From positions 1-51,487 of the forward strand of contig JACTVG010000009.1 in NCBI GenBank assembly GCA_015660965.1: a stretch of 51,487 nucleotides of DNA. Reading direction: 5' to 3'. The translations under genes were made by a program, and so were the position numbers. Positions 34,770 to 43,398 of the stretch are shown here, piece after piece. The notes beneath the pieces are model-generated. The model saw only the letters and a list, made by a program, of their open reading frames with translations, was not told the origin of the DNA and did no database searches. The DNA comes from Methanoregulaceae archaeon. Lineage in GTDB: Archaea > Halobacteriota > Methanomicrobia > Methanomicrobiales > Methanospirillaceae. Every line of letters starts with the position of its first letter. Position 1 is the stretch's first letter.

Positions 34770-35768
34770 TTACCTGTTGGGGAACCTGGTATCCCAGTTG
34801 CCATTCCGGTAGTTGTTTTCGTTGCCATTCCTGTTGCTGTTGCCGTTGTCGGTCCAGCCGCCCGTTCCGCTGCCGTTTCCGTTCCTGTTTTCCTGGTTGT
34901 TTGAGGGGGACTGACTGTGGCTGGGAATTACCTGGATGGCCGGCCGGTGTTGGTCCTGCTGGGACGGGTTCGTTTCCCGGGGGGACTGCACAGTTCTGTT
35001 CCATGTCTGCCCGGTGTTTTGCCAGCTCTGGTTCCCTATCTCTGGGACCATTCTGTTTACGGTGGGGCTGTACCGTCCTTCCGCATTTGTCGGTATGGTC
35101 CGGTTCTGCGTCAGGCTCGGTGCGCCAGAACTCAGGTGTTCTGCTCGTAACCATATCCTGTTGTCTGCATCCTTGACGCGTTCGAACCGTGTCTGTGTCT
35201 TCTGTTCAAACTTCATCTCTAATTCCCGGCTGTTGTTGTATGCTCTTGCCAGGCCCGGGTTGCCGGAGTGCGAGGATAGGAGATTTTCTAGGACAACTTG
35301 GTGCTTGATGATCATGTCCTGCACGTGCATGAGGCCTTTATCAATAGGCGCCGGCATGGATCCGGTCTCATTGAACGCGGGTATGGGCGAGGTCTGGTTG
35401 AACCATTCGAGGGTACGTTCCGTCTGGTTCAGGTTCTGCCAGTATTGATCCAGTGCCCGGTCCGCGGCATCGGTCCTGTTGGCCGCCAGTGCTTCCTTCA
35501 GTTCGGCAATGCGGAGGTCTGCGTGATCAATCTCTTTTGCCAGCTTCTCGCTTTGGTTGAAAGTGAAGAAATCGTCGAGGTTTTCAAACGCGATCTTGAG
35601 CCCGTACATGGAGTTGTTAGCGCCGATAGGTCCGTTGTACGGCTGTATGTCGTCCACGAGTTGCATTCCTTGCGTGCTGGTGGTGTTGTCTGCTGCAGCG
35701 GTTCCAACAATGGTGCAGAGTAGTCCAAGTGCCACCAGTCCCAGCAGCACGCCAAACTTAGTGTTCAT
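34770..35768 (-). CDS. Secreted DUF5667-like protein with Asn/Gly-rich tail
   Basis: 332 residues. Signal peptide 1-26 (LGLVALGLLCTIVGTAAA), then a mostly helical domain to about 200 (YGLKIAFENLDDFFTFNQSEK, ...DHADLRIAELKEALAANRTD..., VQDMIIKHQVVLENLL), the pattern of DUF5667. The C-terminal third is low complexity, rich in Asn, Gln, Gly and Arg. DUF5667 proteins are thought to be extracytoplasmic and sometimes linked to anti-sigma-like regulation in bacteria. The gene lies just upstream of, and in the same direction as, the membrane winged-helix gene. GGAGGG precedes the ATG. Confidence 0.75.
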   Translation of the reverse strand: MNTKFGVLLGLVALGLLCTIVGTAAADNTTSTQGMQLVDDIQPYNGPIGANNSMYGLKIAFENLDDFFTFNQSEKLAKEIDHADLRIAELKEALAANRTDAADRALDQYWQNLNQTERTLEWFNQTSPIPAFNETGSMPAPIDKGLMHVQDMIIKHQVVLENLLSSHSGNPGLARAYNNSRELEMKFEQKTQTRFERVKDADNRIWLRAEHLSSGAPSLTQNRTIPTNAEGRYSPTVNRMVPEIGNQSWQNTGQTWNRTVQSPRETNPSQQDQHRPAIQVIPSHSQSPSNNQENRNGNGSGTGGWTDNGNSNRNGNENNYRNGNWDTRFPNR

Positions 35769-36155
35769 GGTTTTTTTCCCTCCGTATTCTTCGGTATGTT
35801 CCGTTAGCTGAAGGTTCCCTTTCCGATGCTTTAAGGGTCGTTACCGTTCCGGCAAATTCCGGTCGTCCGTGCGGTTTTCATGTATCGCGCAATCGTTCCG
35901 GACGGTTTAGATTGCAAATCGGAGCGATTTCCTGCGGGAAAAAATTCCGGTGTTTTTCAAGCGAGAATACGCGCCGGACCGGTTCCGGATCGGCCAGGAG
36001 CGCAGGAGCGGGGAGAGTAAAAGGAGCATGAGCTGCAGTAATTTTTTTAACATACTTTTTTGGGATTTTTCTTTTTAATCCTAATATCGTTCTTGAAGTG
36101 AAAAGGGCACACAGTCAACACGGTAGTATTTTTAATAAAAGACAGGGCGAACCCA
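35769..36155. other. Intergenic region of 387 bases, no supportable gene
   Basis: The left part holds the GGAGGG site and probable promoter of the DUF5667-like gene and is rich in CCGG words. The right part is A/T-rich with T-runs near 36045-36080. No ORF, tRNA or repeat array seen. Confidence 0.5.
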
Positions 36156-37037
36156 CTACGCTATGACCACATGATTTGCGGTATAGGTGTAGTTGAGTTC
36201 CTTTGCGAGCAGGGGCATCAGGTTATCGACGTCATAAAAGGTTCGGTTCAAGTACGGGTCGTAGGTGGAGAATTTCACCTCCATGAACCGCTCGATGTGG
36301 TTAACCCCTTCGTACACTTCCTCCCTTGTCTTCCAGTCGTCCTTAATCTTCGGATATATCTCGTAATCCTTGTCGCTCACCGCGATCAAGTTCAGTATAT
36401 GGTACCCTTTTTCTGTCAGATCGGATGTCACCGCGAGGTCTTCGAGCGAGAAGGTATTGAGGCTCACAATCCCCACGCAGGTATCCCACACCTTGGGGTG
36501 GGTATGGAGGATGATATACGAGTGCCCGGGTTTCATGTTCCGGACAAAGAGGTCAGAATTGATGCTCCAGTAATCGCCATTCACAAAGAACGTGTCGCCG
36601 GTATTGGCGTCAATCAGGTACCCGAGTTCTCGGGATTCTTTGATGTCGCAGTTGTAAGGAGAATGTAGTGATATCACGATCGTATCTGCTTTGTCACTGT
36701 CTTTTAATTGATCAAGCTTATCCTTTGCGTCTTGGATGCGGGCATTGAGTGCAGAGTCCTTTAGCAGTGCCAGGGTGGTTTGCGGTGATGCCGTGGCTAT
36801 TGGCGAGGAGGTGGCTGGCGACGTAACCGAAATGGTCGCTGCGGGTATTGGTGCAGGTGATGGCTCTGTTGATAACTGTGCTTCTACCGGAATGACCGTT
36901 GTTATTGTTGTTGCTGGAAGAACGGTCTGTATTGTTGATGTCTGATTTGTTATTGGTGTTTTATTTGTGCATCCACATGTGCACACTAGGAAGATTACAG
37001 TAATAATTACAAAAATGGGATATCCCTCAGAGTGCAC
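36156..37037 (-). CDS. Lipoprotein with JAMM-like (JAB1/MPN) metalloprotease motif
   Basis: 293 residues from GTG 37037, with GGGGAG seven bases upstream; an in-frame ATG at 37070 lacks a site. The first ~50 residues (signal peptide, TCGC lipobox, TNKTPITNQTSTIQTVLPAT linker) are nearly identical to those of the lipoprotein at 8539-9111. The body has RELGYLIDANTGDTFFVNGDYW, then ILHTHP and, 16 residues on, SLEDL: an HxH...SxxD zinc pattern of JAMM proteases with a longer insertion than the usual seven residues. If active, it would be an extracytoplasmic zinc hydrolase. Overlaps the pyrophosphatase gene by 11 bases. Confidence 0.65.
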   Translation of the reverse strand: MHSEGYPIFVIITVIFLVCTCGCTNKTPITNQTSTIQTVLPATTITTVIPVEAQLSTEPSPAPIPAATISVTSPATSSPIATASPQTTLALLKDSALNARIQDAKDKLDQLKDSDKADTIVISLHSPYNCDIKESRELGYLIDANTGDTFFVNGDYWSINSDLFVRNMKPGHSYIILHTHPKVWDTCVGIVSLNTFSLEDLAVTSDLTEKGYHILNLIAVSDKDYEIYPKIKDDWKTREEVYEGVNHIERFMEVKFSTYDPYLNRTFYDVDNLMPLLAKELNYTYTANHVVIA

Positions 37038-38649
37038 GGAGTTTCTCCCCGAACCAAGGGAAAAGATCATTTTTGCGGGACATCATATTCGGGAGCCGGA
37101 CCGGCTGGTTGTGGAGCTCCAGTCTCGTGAGGAGCTGGCTGTCCGCGGCGGCAAAGAGATCGCTTGCGTTGTCGAAGACGCTTGTGAACATCCCCAGGTA
37201 GATGTCCACACCGTGCTGTTTCCGGAGCCTACCGAGTTCGAGTCGGATCTCATCTATGTGCTCCTGCGAAAACGAAAAGGAGGGGATCATCACCTGCGCA
37301 ATGATCAGGCGCTTTCCAAAGAGTTCATATTGTTTTGTGTCTCGCATGAGGAGTTCCTCTATTGAGGCACCGGAAAGATTCATCCCTCTTTCAAGAAGTG
37401 CCGTTCCGAACGCGACCATGTCGAGACCCGCAATAGGCGCAAGGTTTGCGGCTGACTCCCTGTCATCCGCGGTGGTTGTGGACATCTTCAGGAAGAGGGT
37501 GTCTGAGAGGATGCCAGCAAGAAGGATGCCCGCAACCGCTGATTGTGGGGTGATACCCGCCTCGCGGTATTTTTTTGTGATGATGGTTGAAGTGGAGCCA
37601 ACCGGATCGTTCAAAAATTTCACCGGCTTTAACGTGGAAATGGCACCGAGTCGATGGTGGTCGATGATCTCGAGGATCTCTGCTTCATCAATTCCCTCAA
37701 CCGCCTGAGCAAACTCGTTGTGGTCGAGAAGGATGACCGGTTTGTGCACATCGGAAAGGAGTGTTGTCCTTGTCACGATTCCGCGGAGTGTCCCGTCCTT
37801 TTCCACAACACAGGCAGAACGAAACTTGGAGTTGGTGACGGTTTGTTTCGCCTGTGCGATGGGGTCAGAAAGCGAGAGCCGTGGGATATCCGTCTCCATC
37901 ATCATGCGTGCCGGGAGCGAGAGATTAATCATCGTCCCAACCCCGAATGCATCGAGTTCGGTGGCGAGGAGCGAGACCTTCTGCACCTGTGCCTCGCGGT
38001 TCACACGGGCACTCACCGGCGCCCCGTCAGCGATGATGAGTGCCGCAATGCCGGATGCAATCAGCGCGAGCTGCATCGGTTCGTTGTCGCCGACGACCGC
38101 GATAATGTCTTTTTCTGTCAGCTTCTTTCTGGTGATATCGGGAGCGTCAATCACAATGGTAACCCTGCCTTCGATTGTTTCCGTTGCTCTCACTACCACA
38201 CGGGCAAAGAGGATCCTAGCGAGGGTGTCAAGGGGGATCGGCGTGATGGCAAGCTCGCCGATCTTCAACCGGCGAACGTACGCACGGGCGAGCCCGTGCT
38301 CACTCACCACACCGATGAGTTTCCCATGTTCATCGGTGACCGGCACGTTCCGGATATCGTGCTTGTCCATGAGCGAGGCAACATCGATGGCGGGGACGTC
38401 CTGTGTTACACTAATTCGCGCAATCTTTAAGTCGGAAACACGTGGCGCCAAGGTGTCGATAAGGATGGGAGGTTTAATGCCAAAGGTCTCGAGCGCAAAG
38501 CACGTCTCCGCATTCAGCTCCCCGCAGCGAGCGGCAAGGTACCTGTCCGGCTCAGCGTGGTTCTTGAATGCCGCGTACCCAATCACACTCGCGATACAGT
38601 CAGTATCCGGCTGCCGGTGACCGATAATTATGACCTTATCCAGAACCAT
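37027..38649 (-). CDS. ppaC: Family II manganese-dependent inorganic pyrophosphatase with CBS pair and DRTGG domain
   Basis: 540 residues. The DHH domain starts GHRQPDTDCIAS at residues 10-21 and resumes after the insert with IIDHHRLG; DHHA2 follows to the end with MMSRKNDLFPWF for pyrophosphate binding. The insert holds one CBS motif (KHDIRNVPVTDEHGKLIGVV), a DRTGG-like domain (about 125-245) and a second CBS motif (FRSACVVEKDGTLRGIV). Mn/Mg-dependent hydrolysis of pyrophosphate drives biosynthesis; CBS pairs bind adenine nucleotides to regulate activity. SD GGGGGA. The lipoprotein gene follows with overlap. Confidence 0.95.
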   Translation of the reverse strand: MVLDKVIIIGHRQPDTDCIASVIGYAAFKNHAEPDRYLAARCGELNAETCFALETFGIKPPILIDTLAPRVSDLKIARISVTQDVPAIDVASLMDKHDIRNVPVTDEHGKLIGVVSEHGLARAYVRRLKIGELAITPIPLDTLARILFARVVVRATETIEGRVTIVIDAPDITRKKLTEKDIIAVVGDNEPMQLALIASGIAALIIADGAPVSARVNREAQVQKVSLLATELDAFGVGTMINLSLPARMMMETDIPRLSLSDPIAQAKQTVTNSKFRSACVVEKDGTLRGIVTRTTLLSDVHKPVILLDHNEFAQAVEGIDEAEILEIIDHHRLGAISTLKPVKFLNDPVGSTSTIITKKYREAGITPQSAVAGILLAGILSDTLFLKMSTTTADDRESAANLAPIAGLDMVAFGTALLERGMNLSGASIEELLMRDTKQYELFGKRLIIAQVMIPSFSFSQEHIDEIRLELGRLRKQHGVDIYLGMFTSVFDNASDLFAAADSQLLTRLELHNQPVRLPNMMSRKNDLFPWFGEKLRAL

Positions 38650-38803
38650 TCCCCCGTTATGGTATTCTTTTTCACTAGTATTGCGGGGCGGTGAATAAAT
38701 AATGTCTCGGCAATATCATAGAACCAGACAATCCGATCTAAATATCATGGACAAAGGATAGGGGAAGACGATAAAAATCAAAGTGATTCTCTATAATTTC
38801 TCA

Positions 38804-38822
38804 AGAATGATCTCATCATTCT
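38804..38822. other. 7-bp inverted repeat downstream of the zinc-ribbon gene
   Basis: AGAATGA (38804-38810) and TCATTCT (38816-38822) with a five-base loop could form a hairpin in the RNA of the minus-strand zinc-ribbon gene after its T-run. Possible terminator or stability element. Confidence 0.3.
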
Positions 38823-38865
38823 CTGTTCTGATTATTGTTGAGGAATTCTTCAAGAGTCTCCTCCC

Positions 38866-38874
38866 AAAAAAAAA
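38866..38874 (-). terminator. Oligo-T terminator after the zinc-ribbon gene
   Basis: Nine A on the plus strand directly after the stop codon give nine T in the minus-strand RNA, a strong archaeal termination signal. Confidence 0.5.
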
Positions 38875-39042
38875 TTATTTTGCATTCCGTACATCCAGCT
38901 TGACATTATTCTGACATCGCGGACAATGGACCTTTACCGGTCTTCGGGTTCTTGCGAGGCTGGCAAGCCGTGTACCCATGTACACCCACTCGTGGTTGCA
39001 CCGATGACAGGATACGAGGCAGCTTGAATACTCAACAACCAT
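38875..39042 (-). CDS. 55-residue zinc-ribbon protein
   Basis: Starts at ATG 39042. CHRCNHEWVYMGTRL and VHCPRCQNNVKL supply two CxxC pairs, so one zinc ribbon is expected. A TATA-like CTTTTATACC lies about 25-30 bases before the start, so the mRNA would be nearly leaderless. The open frame to 39147 includes promoter sequence and is not used. Many such archaeal mini ribbons bind nucleic acids or partners; no function is known here. Confidence 0.75.
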   Translation of the reverse strand: MVVEYSSCLVSCHRCNHEWVYMGTRLASLARTRRPVKVHCPRCQNNVKLDVRNAK

Positions 39043-39168
39043 ACTCGTATTGTCTACCCTAGTGAGGGGTATAAAAGAAGTGCATGTGAAGGGTGAAAGT
39101 ATCGCAACCGGGTGGGTCGTTGTGATTGCATACCCATACCAGTACATTTATTGGGATCATTTGCTACA

Positions 39169-39591
39169 ATGTCACGCATGGCACTCAAGGAACAGATCTT
39201 AGAAGTCATCGGAGGCCCCCACGTAGCGGCCGTTGCCACGCTGGACGGGAAGCAGCCCGCCGTGCGGTTCATGGTGCTATCAGGGTTCCCGGACATGACC
39301 CTTATTGGGGCGACCATGAAAGCCACCAAAAAGGTAGGCCAGTTGAAAAAGAACACAGATTCGGCACTTGCGATCTGGTTGGGAAAAGAGTTCTCCGATC
39401 CCTACGTCGAGATCAAGGCACAAGGCAAAGTCCACGAGGACATTGCGACAAAAAAGAAGTACTGGAACCCGATGTTTGAGAAACATTTCAAATCGGCGGA
39501 CAATCCCGATTTTGTCGTTCTGGTCTTTACAGCAACCGAGATCACCTACCACGCAAAGAACATGGCGAGCGTTGACATCTGGAAACGGTAG
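39169..39591 (+). CDS. Pyridoxamine 5'-phosphate oxidase-like flavin-binding protein
   Basis: 140 residues from ATG 39169 (a second ATG at 39178). It has the split-barrel fold pattern: QILEVIGGPHVAAVATLDGK, then PAVRFMVLSGFPDMTLIGAT and SALAIWLGKEFSDPYVEIKAQGKVHED. These fit the general-stress/PNPOx-like family binding FMN or F420. It is not likely to be true PdxH. An A/T box near 39150 suggests a short leader. A frameshifted copy of its last ~60 bases exists at 40111-40173. Confidence 0.85.
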   Translation: MSRMALKEQILEVIGGPHVAAVATLDGKQPAVRFMVLSGFPDMTLIGATMKATKKVGQLKKNTDSALAIWLGKEFSDPYVEIKAQGKVHEDIATKKKYWNPMFEKHFKSADNPDFVVLVFTATEITYHAKNMASVDIWKR

Positions 39592-39636
39592 GATTCTTTT
39601 TTTGTCCGATAGGTTATAGTCACCCGGAGATAGCCA

Positions 39637-40032
39637 TTGAAACCAGACCAAGACTGTCAGCAGTGCGGCAGGTGCTGTGAGAAGTGGGGGTGGGACCAGA
39701 AGGGCATAATCGACGATATTATTCCCTGGATGGATAAAAATCGCAATGACATCTTACAGTACGTTTCTATAACACTGAAGGACGGAACACGGTGCAATGG
39801 CAGGGATATTTCTATCGAGAATCTGCCTGAAGTTTCCCGCATCGACTACTGGGCAGAACCGAGCGGTAGGGCGCTGGATCACTGCCCGTTTTTCCATAGA
39901 GCAGGTGACGGAAAGGTTTTTTGTAAAATTCATGATGCCAAACCCAGCATCTGCAGAAGTTTCACGCCATGGAATGAAGGGATTCGTGACTATGCATTGA
40001 ACTGTCCGGCATGTAGGCAAACAACCCCGTAG
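39637..40032 (+). CDS. YkgJ-family cysteine-cluster protein
   Basis: 131 residues from TTG 39637, with CGGAGA seven bases upstream. CQQCGRCCEKWG opens it and a second group CPFF...FCKIHDAKPSICRSFTP and NCPAC follows, the YkgJ (UPF0153) pattern predicted to bind Fe-S or zinc. It lies 45 bases after the flavoprotein gene on the same strand and may share its mRNA, suggesting a redox context. Function unknown. Confidence 0.85.
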   Translation: MKPDQDCQQCGRCCEKWGWDQKGIIDDIIPWMDKNRNDILQYVSITLKDGTRCNGRDISIENLPEVSRIDYWAEPSGRALDHCPFFHRAGDGKVFCKIHDAKPSICRSFTPWNEGIRDYALNCPACRQTTP

Positions 40033-40110
40033 AAAAAAGCTGTTTTGGCGAGATATCAAAGTATTCAGAATCTATTGTTCTGATTGACAGGACTGACTTA
40101 TGTCAAAAAG

Positions 40111-40173
40111 CTTTACTGCAACCGAAATCACGTATTACCGAAGAACATGGCGAGCGTCGATCTTCAAAAGCGG
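40111..40173 (+). pseudogene. Frameshifted copy of the 3' end of the flavoprotein gene
   Basis: Aligns with 39525-39588 over its length: both contain CTTTAC, then GCAACCG, AATCAC/GATCAC, and AAGAACATGGCGAGCGT. One base is missing relative to the gene, which breaks the frame. It marks a tandem duplication of the locus that has decayed or been partly deleted. Confidence 0.7.
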
Positions 40174-40356
40174 CACGAAATCGTCTTCTTCCCTGATCCG
40201 GTGGGTCTCATGATACAAACGGCGCCGGTTCTCTTCGCGAACCAGGTCACTGATCACATCATCAAATGTCTGGCCGGGTCTGCGCAAACCATGGACGGCT
40301 TCCCATGTACTCGGGCGTACCGGAATTCGTTTTGTCGCACACTCATGGGAGGACAT
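40135..40356 (-). CDS. Orphan antitoxin-like protein (DUF7557 type)
   Basis: 73 residues from ATG 40356. RIPVRPSTWEAVHGLRRPGQTFDDVISDLV is the pattern of short archaeal antitoxins in which a ribbon-helix-helix segment is followed by a toxin-binding helix; the antitoxin at 49520-49756 has a similar block. No toxin gene is adjacent. Its last ten or so codons (LKIDARHVLR) read antisense through the decayed flavoprotein copy, so the C-terminus may be recent. TATA-like TACTTTTATG lies just upstream. Confidence 0.6.
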   Translation of the reverse strand: MSSHECATKRIPVRPSTWEAVHGLRRPGQTFDDVISDLVREENRRRLYHETHRIREEDDFVPLLKIDARHVLR

Positions 40357-40589
40357 ACAAATCATAAAAGTATTGTAACTATTTACTTCTTTACAATCCT
40401 GCACATCAGTCATTCCGACTGGTAGAATGCAACAGGAGTCATGTTGCGGGGAATGATCATGGGATGATACTATTTCAACCGAGAGCTAATTTTCCGTATT
40501 GGCGTGGATAGTCCCAACAACGCACCAGCACCTCTCAAAGAACCGTACACCTTGTATACCTCGGGTACCAATCATTCTGTGGATTGGGT

Positions 40590-41531
40590 ATGGTAAACAA
40601 ACTCAAACAGTTGATAGAGGCGTTACGCGTTCCTCCCAATAAAAAGGTCAATCTCAGGAAAGACTATGACCCCGGATTTGTCGGGCACTTCATGTCAAAG
40701 GCAGACGCAGAAAAGACCACCACGGCCGGTATCAACCTGTTGGCTGAGCAGCAGGACAAACTCTACGCCCAGGATACCTATGCGTTGTTGATTATCCTAC
40801 AGGGAATGGATGCTGCCGGGAAAGATAGCACCATCAAGCACGTGATGTCGGGTGTGAACCCGCAGGGTGTTCGGGTCACGAGCTTCAAGGAACCGTCACT
40901 CGAGGAACTCAACCATGATTACCTCTGGCGGAACGTCACGGCCTTACCAAAACGGGGAGAGATCGCGATCTTCAATCGTTCCTATTACGAGGAAGTCCTC
41001 GTAGTTCGGGTGCACCCGGAATATCTGAAAAAGCAACACCTGCCGCCAAAACTGAAAGACACAACCATCTGGAACCGGCGCCTTGAAGAGATCAATAACT
41101 TCGAAAAGTATCTGGTTAATAACGGGATCATCGTTTTAAAATGTTTCTTGAACGTTTCAAAAGAGGTCCAGAAAAAACGGTTCTTGAACCGTGTAGATCT
41201 GGCCGACAAGAACTGGAAATTCTCGGCGTCAGACATTCAGGAACGCCAGTACTGGGATCAGTACATGGACGCATACCAGGACGTCATTAACACCACCAGC
41301 ACGCCGTGGGCACCCTGGTACATCATCCCAGCTGACCACAAATGGTTCACACGATTGGCTGTCGTTTCCGTCATTCACCAGACCCTCAACCGTCTTAACC
41401 TCTCCTACCCAACAGTCAGCAGGGACCAGAGACAGGCGTTACTCGACGCAAAAGCTGAGATGGAACGCGAAGGTGGTGGCGTGAAGGATACGACTGAAAA
41501 GAAAAAAGGAAAGAAGAAAAACGTGATTTAA
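40590..41531 (+). CDS. ppk2: Polyphosphate kinase 2 family protein
   Basis: 313 residues from ATG 40590; TTG 40584 is an alternative. Walker A LQGMDAAGKDS is at about 70-80, and the lid/Walker B area has EIAIFNRSYYEEVLVVRVHPE at about 124-144. The core ends near TLNRLNLSYPTVS; a Lys-rich tail follows (TTEKKKGKKKNVI). PPK2 enzymes transfer phosphate between polyphosphate and ADP, AMP or GDP; class I versus III cannot be decided here. It stands alone, after an A/T-rich gap. Confidence 0.93.
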   Translation: MVNKLKQLIEALRVPPNKKVNLRKDYDPGFVGHFMSKADAEKTTTAGINLLAEQQDKLYAQDTYALLIILQGMDAAGKDSTIKHVMSGVNPQGVRVTSFKEPSLEELNHDYLWRNVTALPKRGEIAIFNRSYYEEVLVVRVHPEYLKKQHLPPKLKDTTIWNRRLEEINNFEKYLVNNGIIVLKCFLNVSKEVQKKRFLNRVDLADKNWKFSASDIQERQYWDQYMDAYQDVINTTSTPWAPWYIIPADHKWFTRLAVVSVIHQTLNRLNLSYPTVSRDQRQALLDAKAEMEREGGGVKDTTEKKKGKKKNVI

Positions 41532-41604
41532 TTCTTTAAACTTATTTTTAAAAACGGTTTTAGAGGAGATCCAGGAGCAGGCACTCGGATCAAGTATACT
41601 GAAT

Positions 41605-41612
41605 AAAAAAAA
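41605..41612 (-). terminator. Oligo-T terminator after the small lipoprotein
   Basis: Eight A on the plus strand abut the stop codon and give eight T in the minus-strand RNA. Confidence 0.45.
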
Positions 41613-41993
41613 TTACGGTTTATTCTCGGATACAACATCGTACTTAAAGATATATTGACAATCAAGGTTGGCAAATTCAGAAAATGAGATCTCTTGAAGA
41701 CTTTTCTCCGATGGGGCTAGTACTGGAATGTCTATTGTTTTAGACTGAGAATGGCAATATAACAATGTTGGCATTAAATTAGCCTCAACTTCGACGTTTT
41801 TAAAGGTTACATTTGTGGGGTTCTCTACCCAAACATTTACGGTATATAGATCCACTGAACCAACGTTAAAAGGGGCGATATTATCTAAATTGGAACTGCT
41901 GACGGTTATATTCGGATTATGAAATTTTGAAACGCATCCTGCACATAATAACATGATTAAAAATAACAATAAAATGCAGCGAACGCTTTTCAT
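41613..41993 (-). CDS. Small lipoprotein with a beta-sandwich domain
   Basis: 126 residues. Signal peptide ends in LLCAGC (Cys20). The mature part, VDLYTVNVWVENPTNVTFKN through ISFSEFANLDCQYIF, resembles the conserved FxxLxF-type immunoglobulin-like domains of archaeal lipoproteins (late embryogenesis-like folds), with two Cys that may form a disulfide. Anchored outside the membrane. Function unknown; AT-rich. Confidence 0.75.
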   Translation of the reverse strand: MKSVRCILLLFLIMLLCAGCVSKFHNPNITVSSSNLDNIAPFNVGSVDLYTVNVWVENPTNVTFKNVEVEANLMPTLLYCHSQSKTIDIPVLAPSEKSLQEISFSEFANLDCQYIFKYDVVSENKP

Positions 41994-42219
41994 CGTATCA
42001 CAACAGAAGCAGTTGATCGTTTTAACTCAATACTTTTTTCCAATATAGAAAAAAATCAGACGATTTCGTGATAAATACTCAGTACAAGGAGAAGATGTGA
42101 GCTGGCACAGCGCCAGGATATAAGAGTACTCGCCCTCCTTTAGGTATGGTGGAACGTGACATCGTGTCCTTTGTTTTTTTTTAAAAATAATACAGCGGTT
42201 TTGGTTGCCGATTGATCAA

Positions 42220-43398
42220 TTATTTAGGGGACTGGTTCGTCGTGTTCAGGGGGATAACGGAGATGGCAGTCCCACTCTCCTGGCAGTACGCCTCAACCCG
42301 GGTAACAACCCGGCCCGCCATACTGCTGTTGGTTAGAATCAGGGAATCCTGCCCCCGCAAGGCACGCAGGATGCATTTATCGATAACACCATACGTAAAA
42401 TCAAGGGTTAGATGTTCTTGGCTGGCACGTTGTTTTGCACTGGTACCCATGGCCCCAACCGCCAGATTCTGCCGGGCTGAGACCCACGTGGCAAGAGGAG
42501 TGTCCCACCCCCTATCGACATCGCAGACCGAGATTGTGCCCGGCCTAGAAGTACTGCAGGAACGGTTGAGCAGGTGTTCAATAATGTGGATCATATCCAA
42601 GACACTGCGTGGCTTTCGTTCCGGCTGTGCAAACCCGCGCCGGCCGAGTTCCTGCGAGACTTCGAGGAGCGTCGGGACAGAAAGGTGCGCCATACGGACG
42701 TAATCGGGGTTCCCGAACGCCACGTCCGGCACCCCTTCCTGAAGAATCCTGCCATCCAGCAAAAGGATTGCCCGGTCAGCCCACGGGTACGCGAGTTCGA
42801 CGTCATGGGTGGAGATGATCACGGTCTTACCTTCATGGTTCAGTTCGTCCAGCAGTTCCATGACATCTTCCGATCCGGAAGGATCAAGGCCGGTCGTCGG
42901 CTCGTCAAATACTAGCATGTCCGGATCCATTGCCAACACGCCGGCAAGGGCAACCCGTTTCTTCTCCCCACCGGAGAGCTGGTGGGGTGGCCGCCGCTCA
43001 AACCCCTTAAGGCCGACACGCCGGAGTGCTAGAGCAACCGCCTGCTGGATGGCCTGTTCATCATACCCGAGGTTTGCCGGGCCAAAAGCAACATCCTGGT
43101 ATACGGTCGGGGCAATGATCTGGCGGTCCGGGTTCTGCAGAACGTACCCGACCCGTTTCCGGAGCTGGCGGAGGGACGAGGTATCATACCGGATCGGTTC
43201 CTTATCAAAGAGCATGGTGCCGGAATCCGGGCGGATCATACCGTTGAACATCTGTAATAGCGTGGACTTACCGGCACCATTGGGACCTACGAGTGCGATC
43301 TTCTCGCCCCGGCGGATATGGAAACTGATCCCTTTGATCGCCTCCAAGCTCTGCGGGTACCGGTACCTGATATTCCGTGCTTCGAGTATGATATTCAT
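42220..43398 (-). CDS. cbiO: Cobalt/nickel ECF transporter ATPase CbiO with C-terminal extension
   Basis: 392 residues. Walker A GPNGAGKSTLL at 38-48, signature LSGGEKKRVALAG, Walker B MLVFDEP and the switch ISTHDVELA. The ABC part ends near 275. A further ~115 residues (after LLNRSCSTSRPG) form an alpha/beta-looking extension, IDKCILRALRGQDSLILTN and AYCQESGTAISVIPL, not found in minimal CbiO. It powers metal uptake for cobamide or F430 synthesis. Overlaps cbiQ by four bases (ATGA). Last gene of cbiMNQO. Confidence 0.92.
   Translation of the reverse strand: MNIILEARNIRYRYPQSLEAIKGISFHIRRGEKIALVGPNGAGKSTLLQMFNGMIRPDSGTMLFDKEPIRYDTSSLRQLRKRVGYVLQNPDRQIIAPTVYQDVAFGPANLGYDEQAIQQAVALALRRVGLKGFERRPPHQLSGGEKKRVALAGVLAMDPDMLVFDEPTTGLDPSGSEDVMELLDELNHEGKTVIISTHDVELAYPWADRAILLLDGRILQEGVPDVAFGNPDYVRMAHLSVPTLLEVSQELGRRGFAQPERKPRSVLDMIHIIEHLLNRSCSTSRPGTISVCDVDRGWDTPLATWVSARQNLAVGAMGTSAKQRASQEHLTLDFTYGVIDKCILRALRGQDSLILTNSSMAGRVVTRVEAYCQESGTAISVIPLNTTNQSPK

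Noticed and set aside
37718-38620. 300-codon plus-strand ORF
   Set aside because: Antisense shadow of the pyrophosphatase gene, Ser/Thr/Ile-rich without domain structure.
29245-38850. Shared 17-base word TATTGTTGAGGAATTCT near 29247 and 38832
   Set aside because: Too short and isolated; flanks do not match, so it is likely chance.
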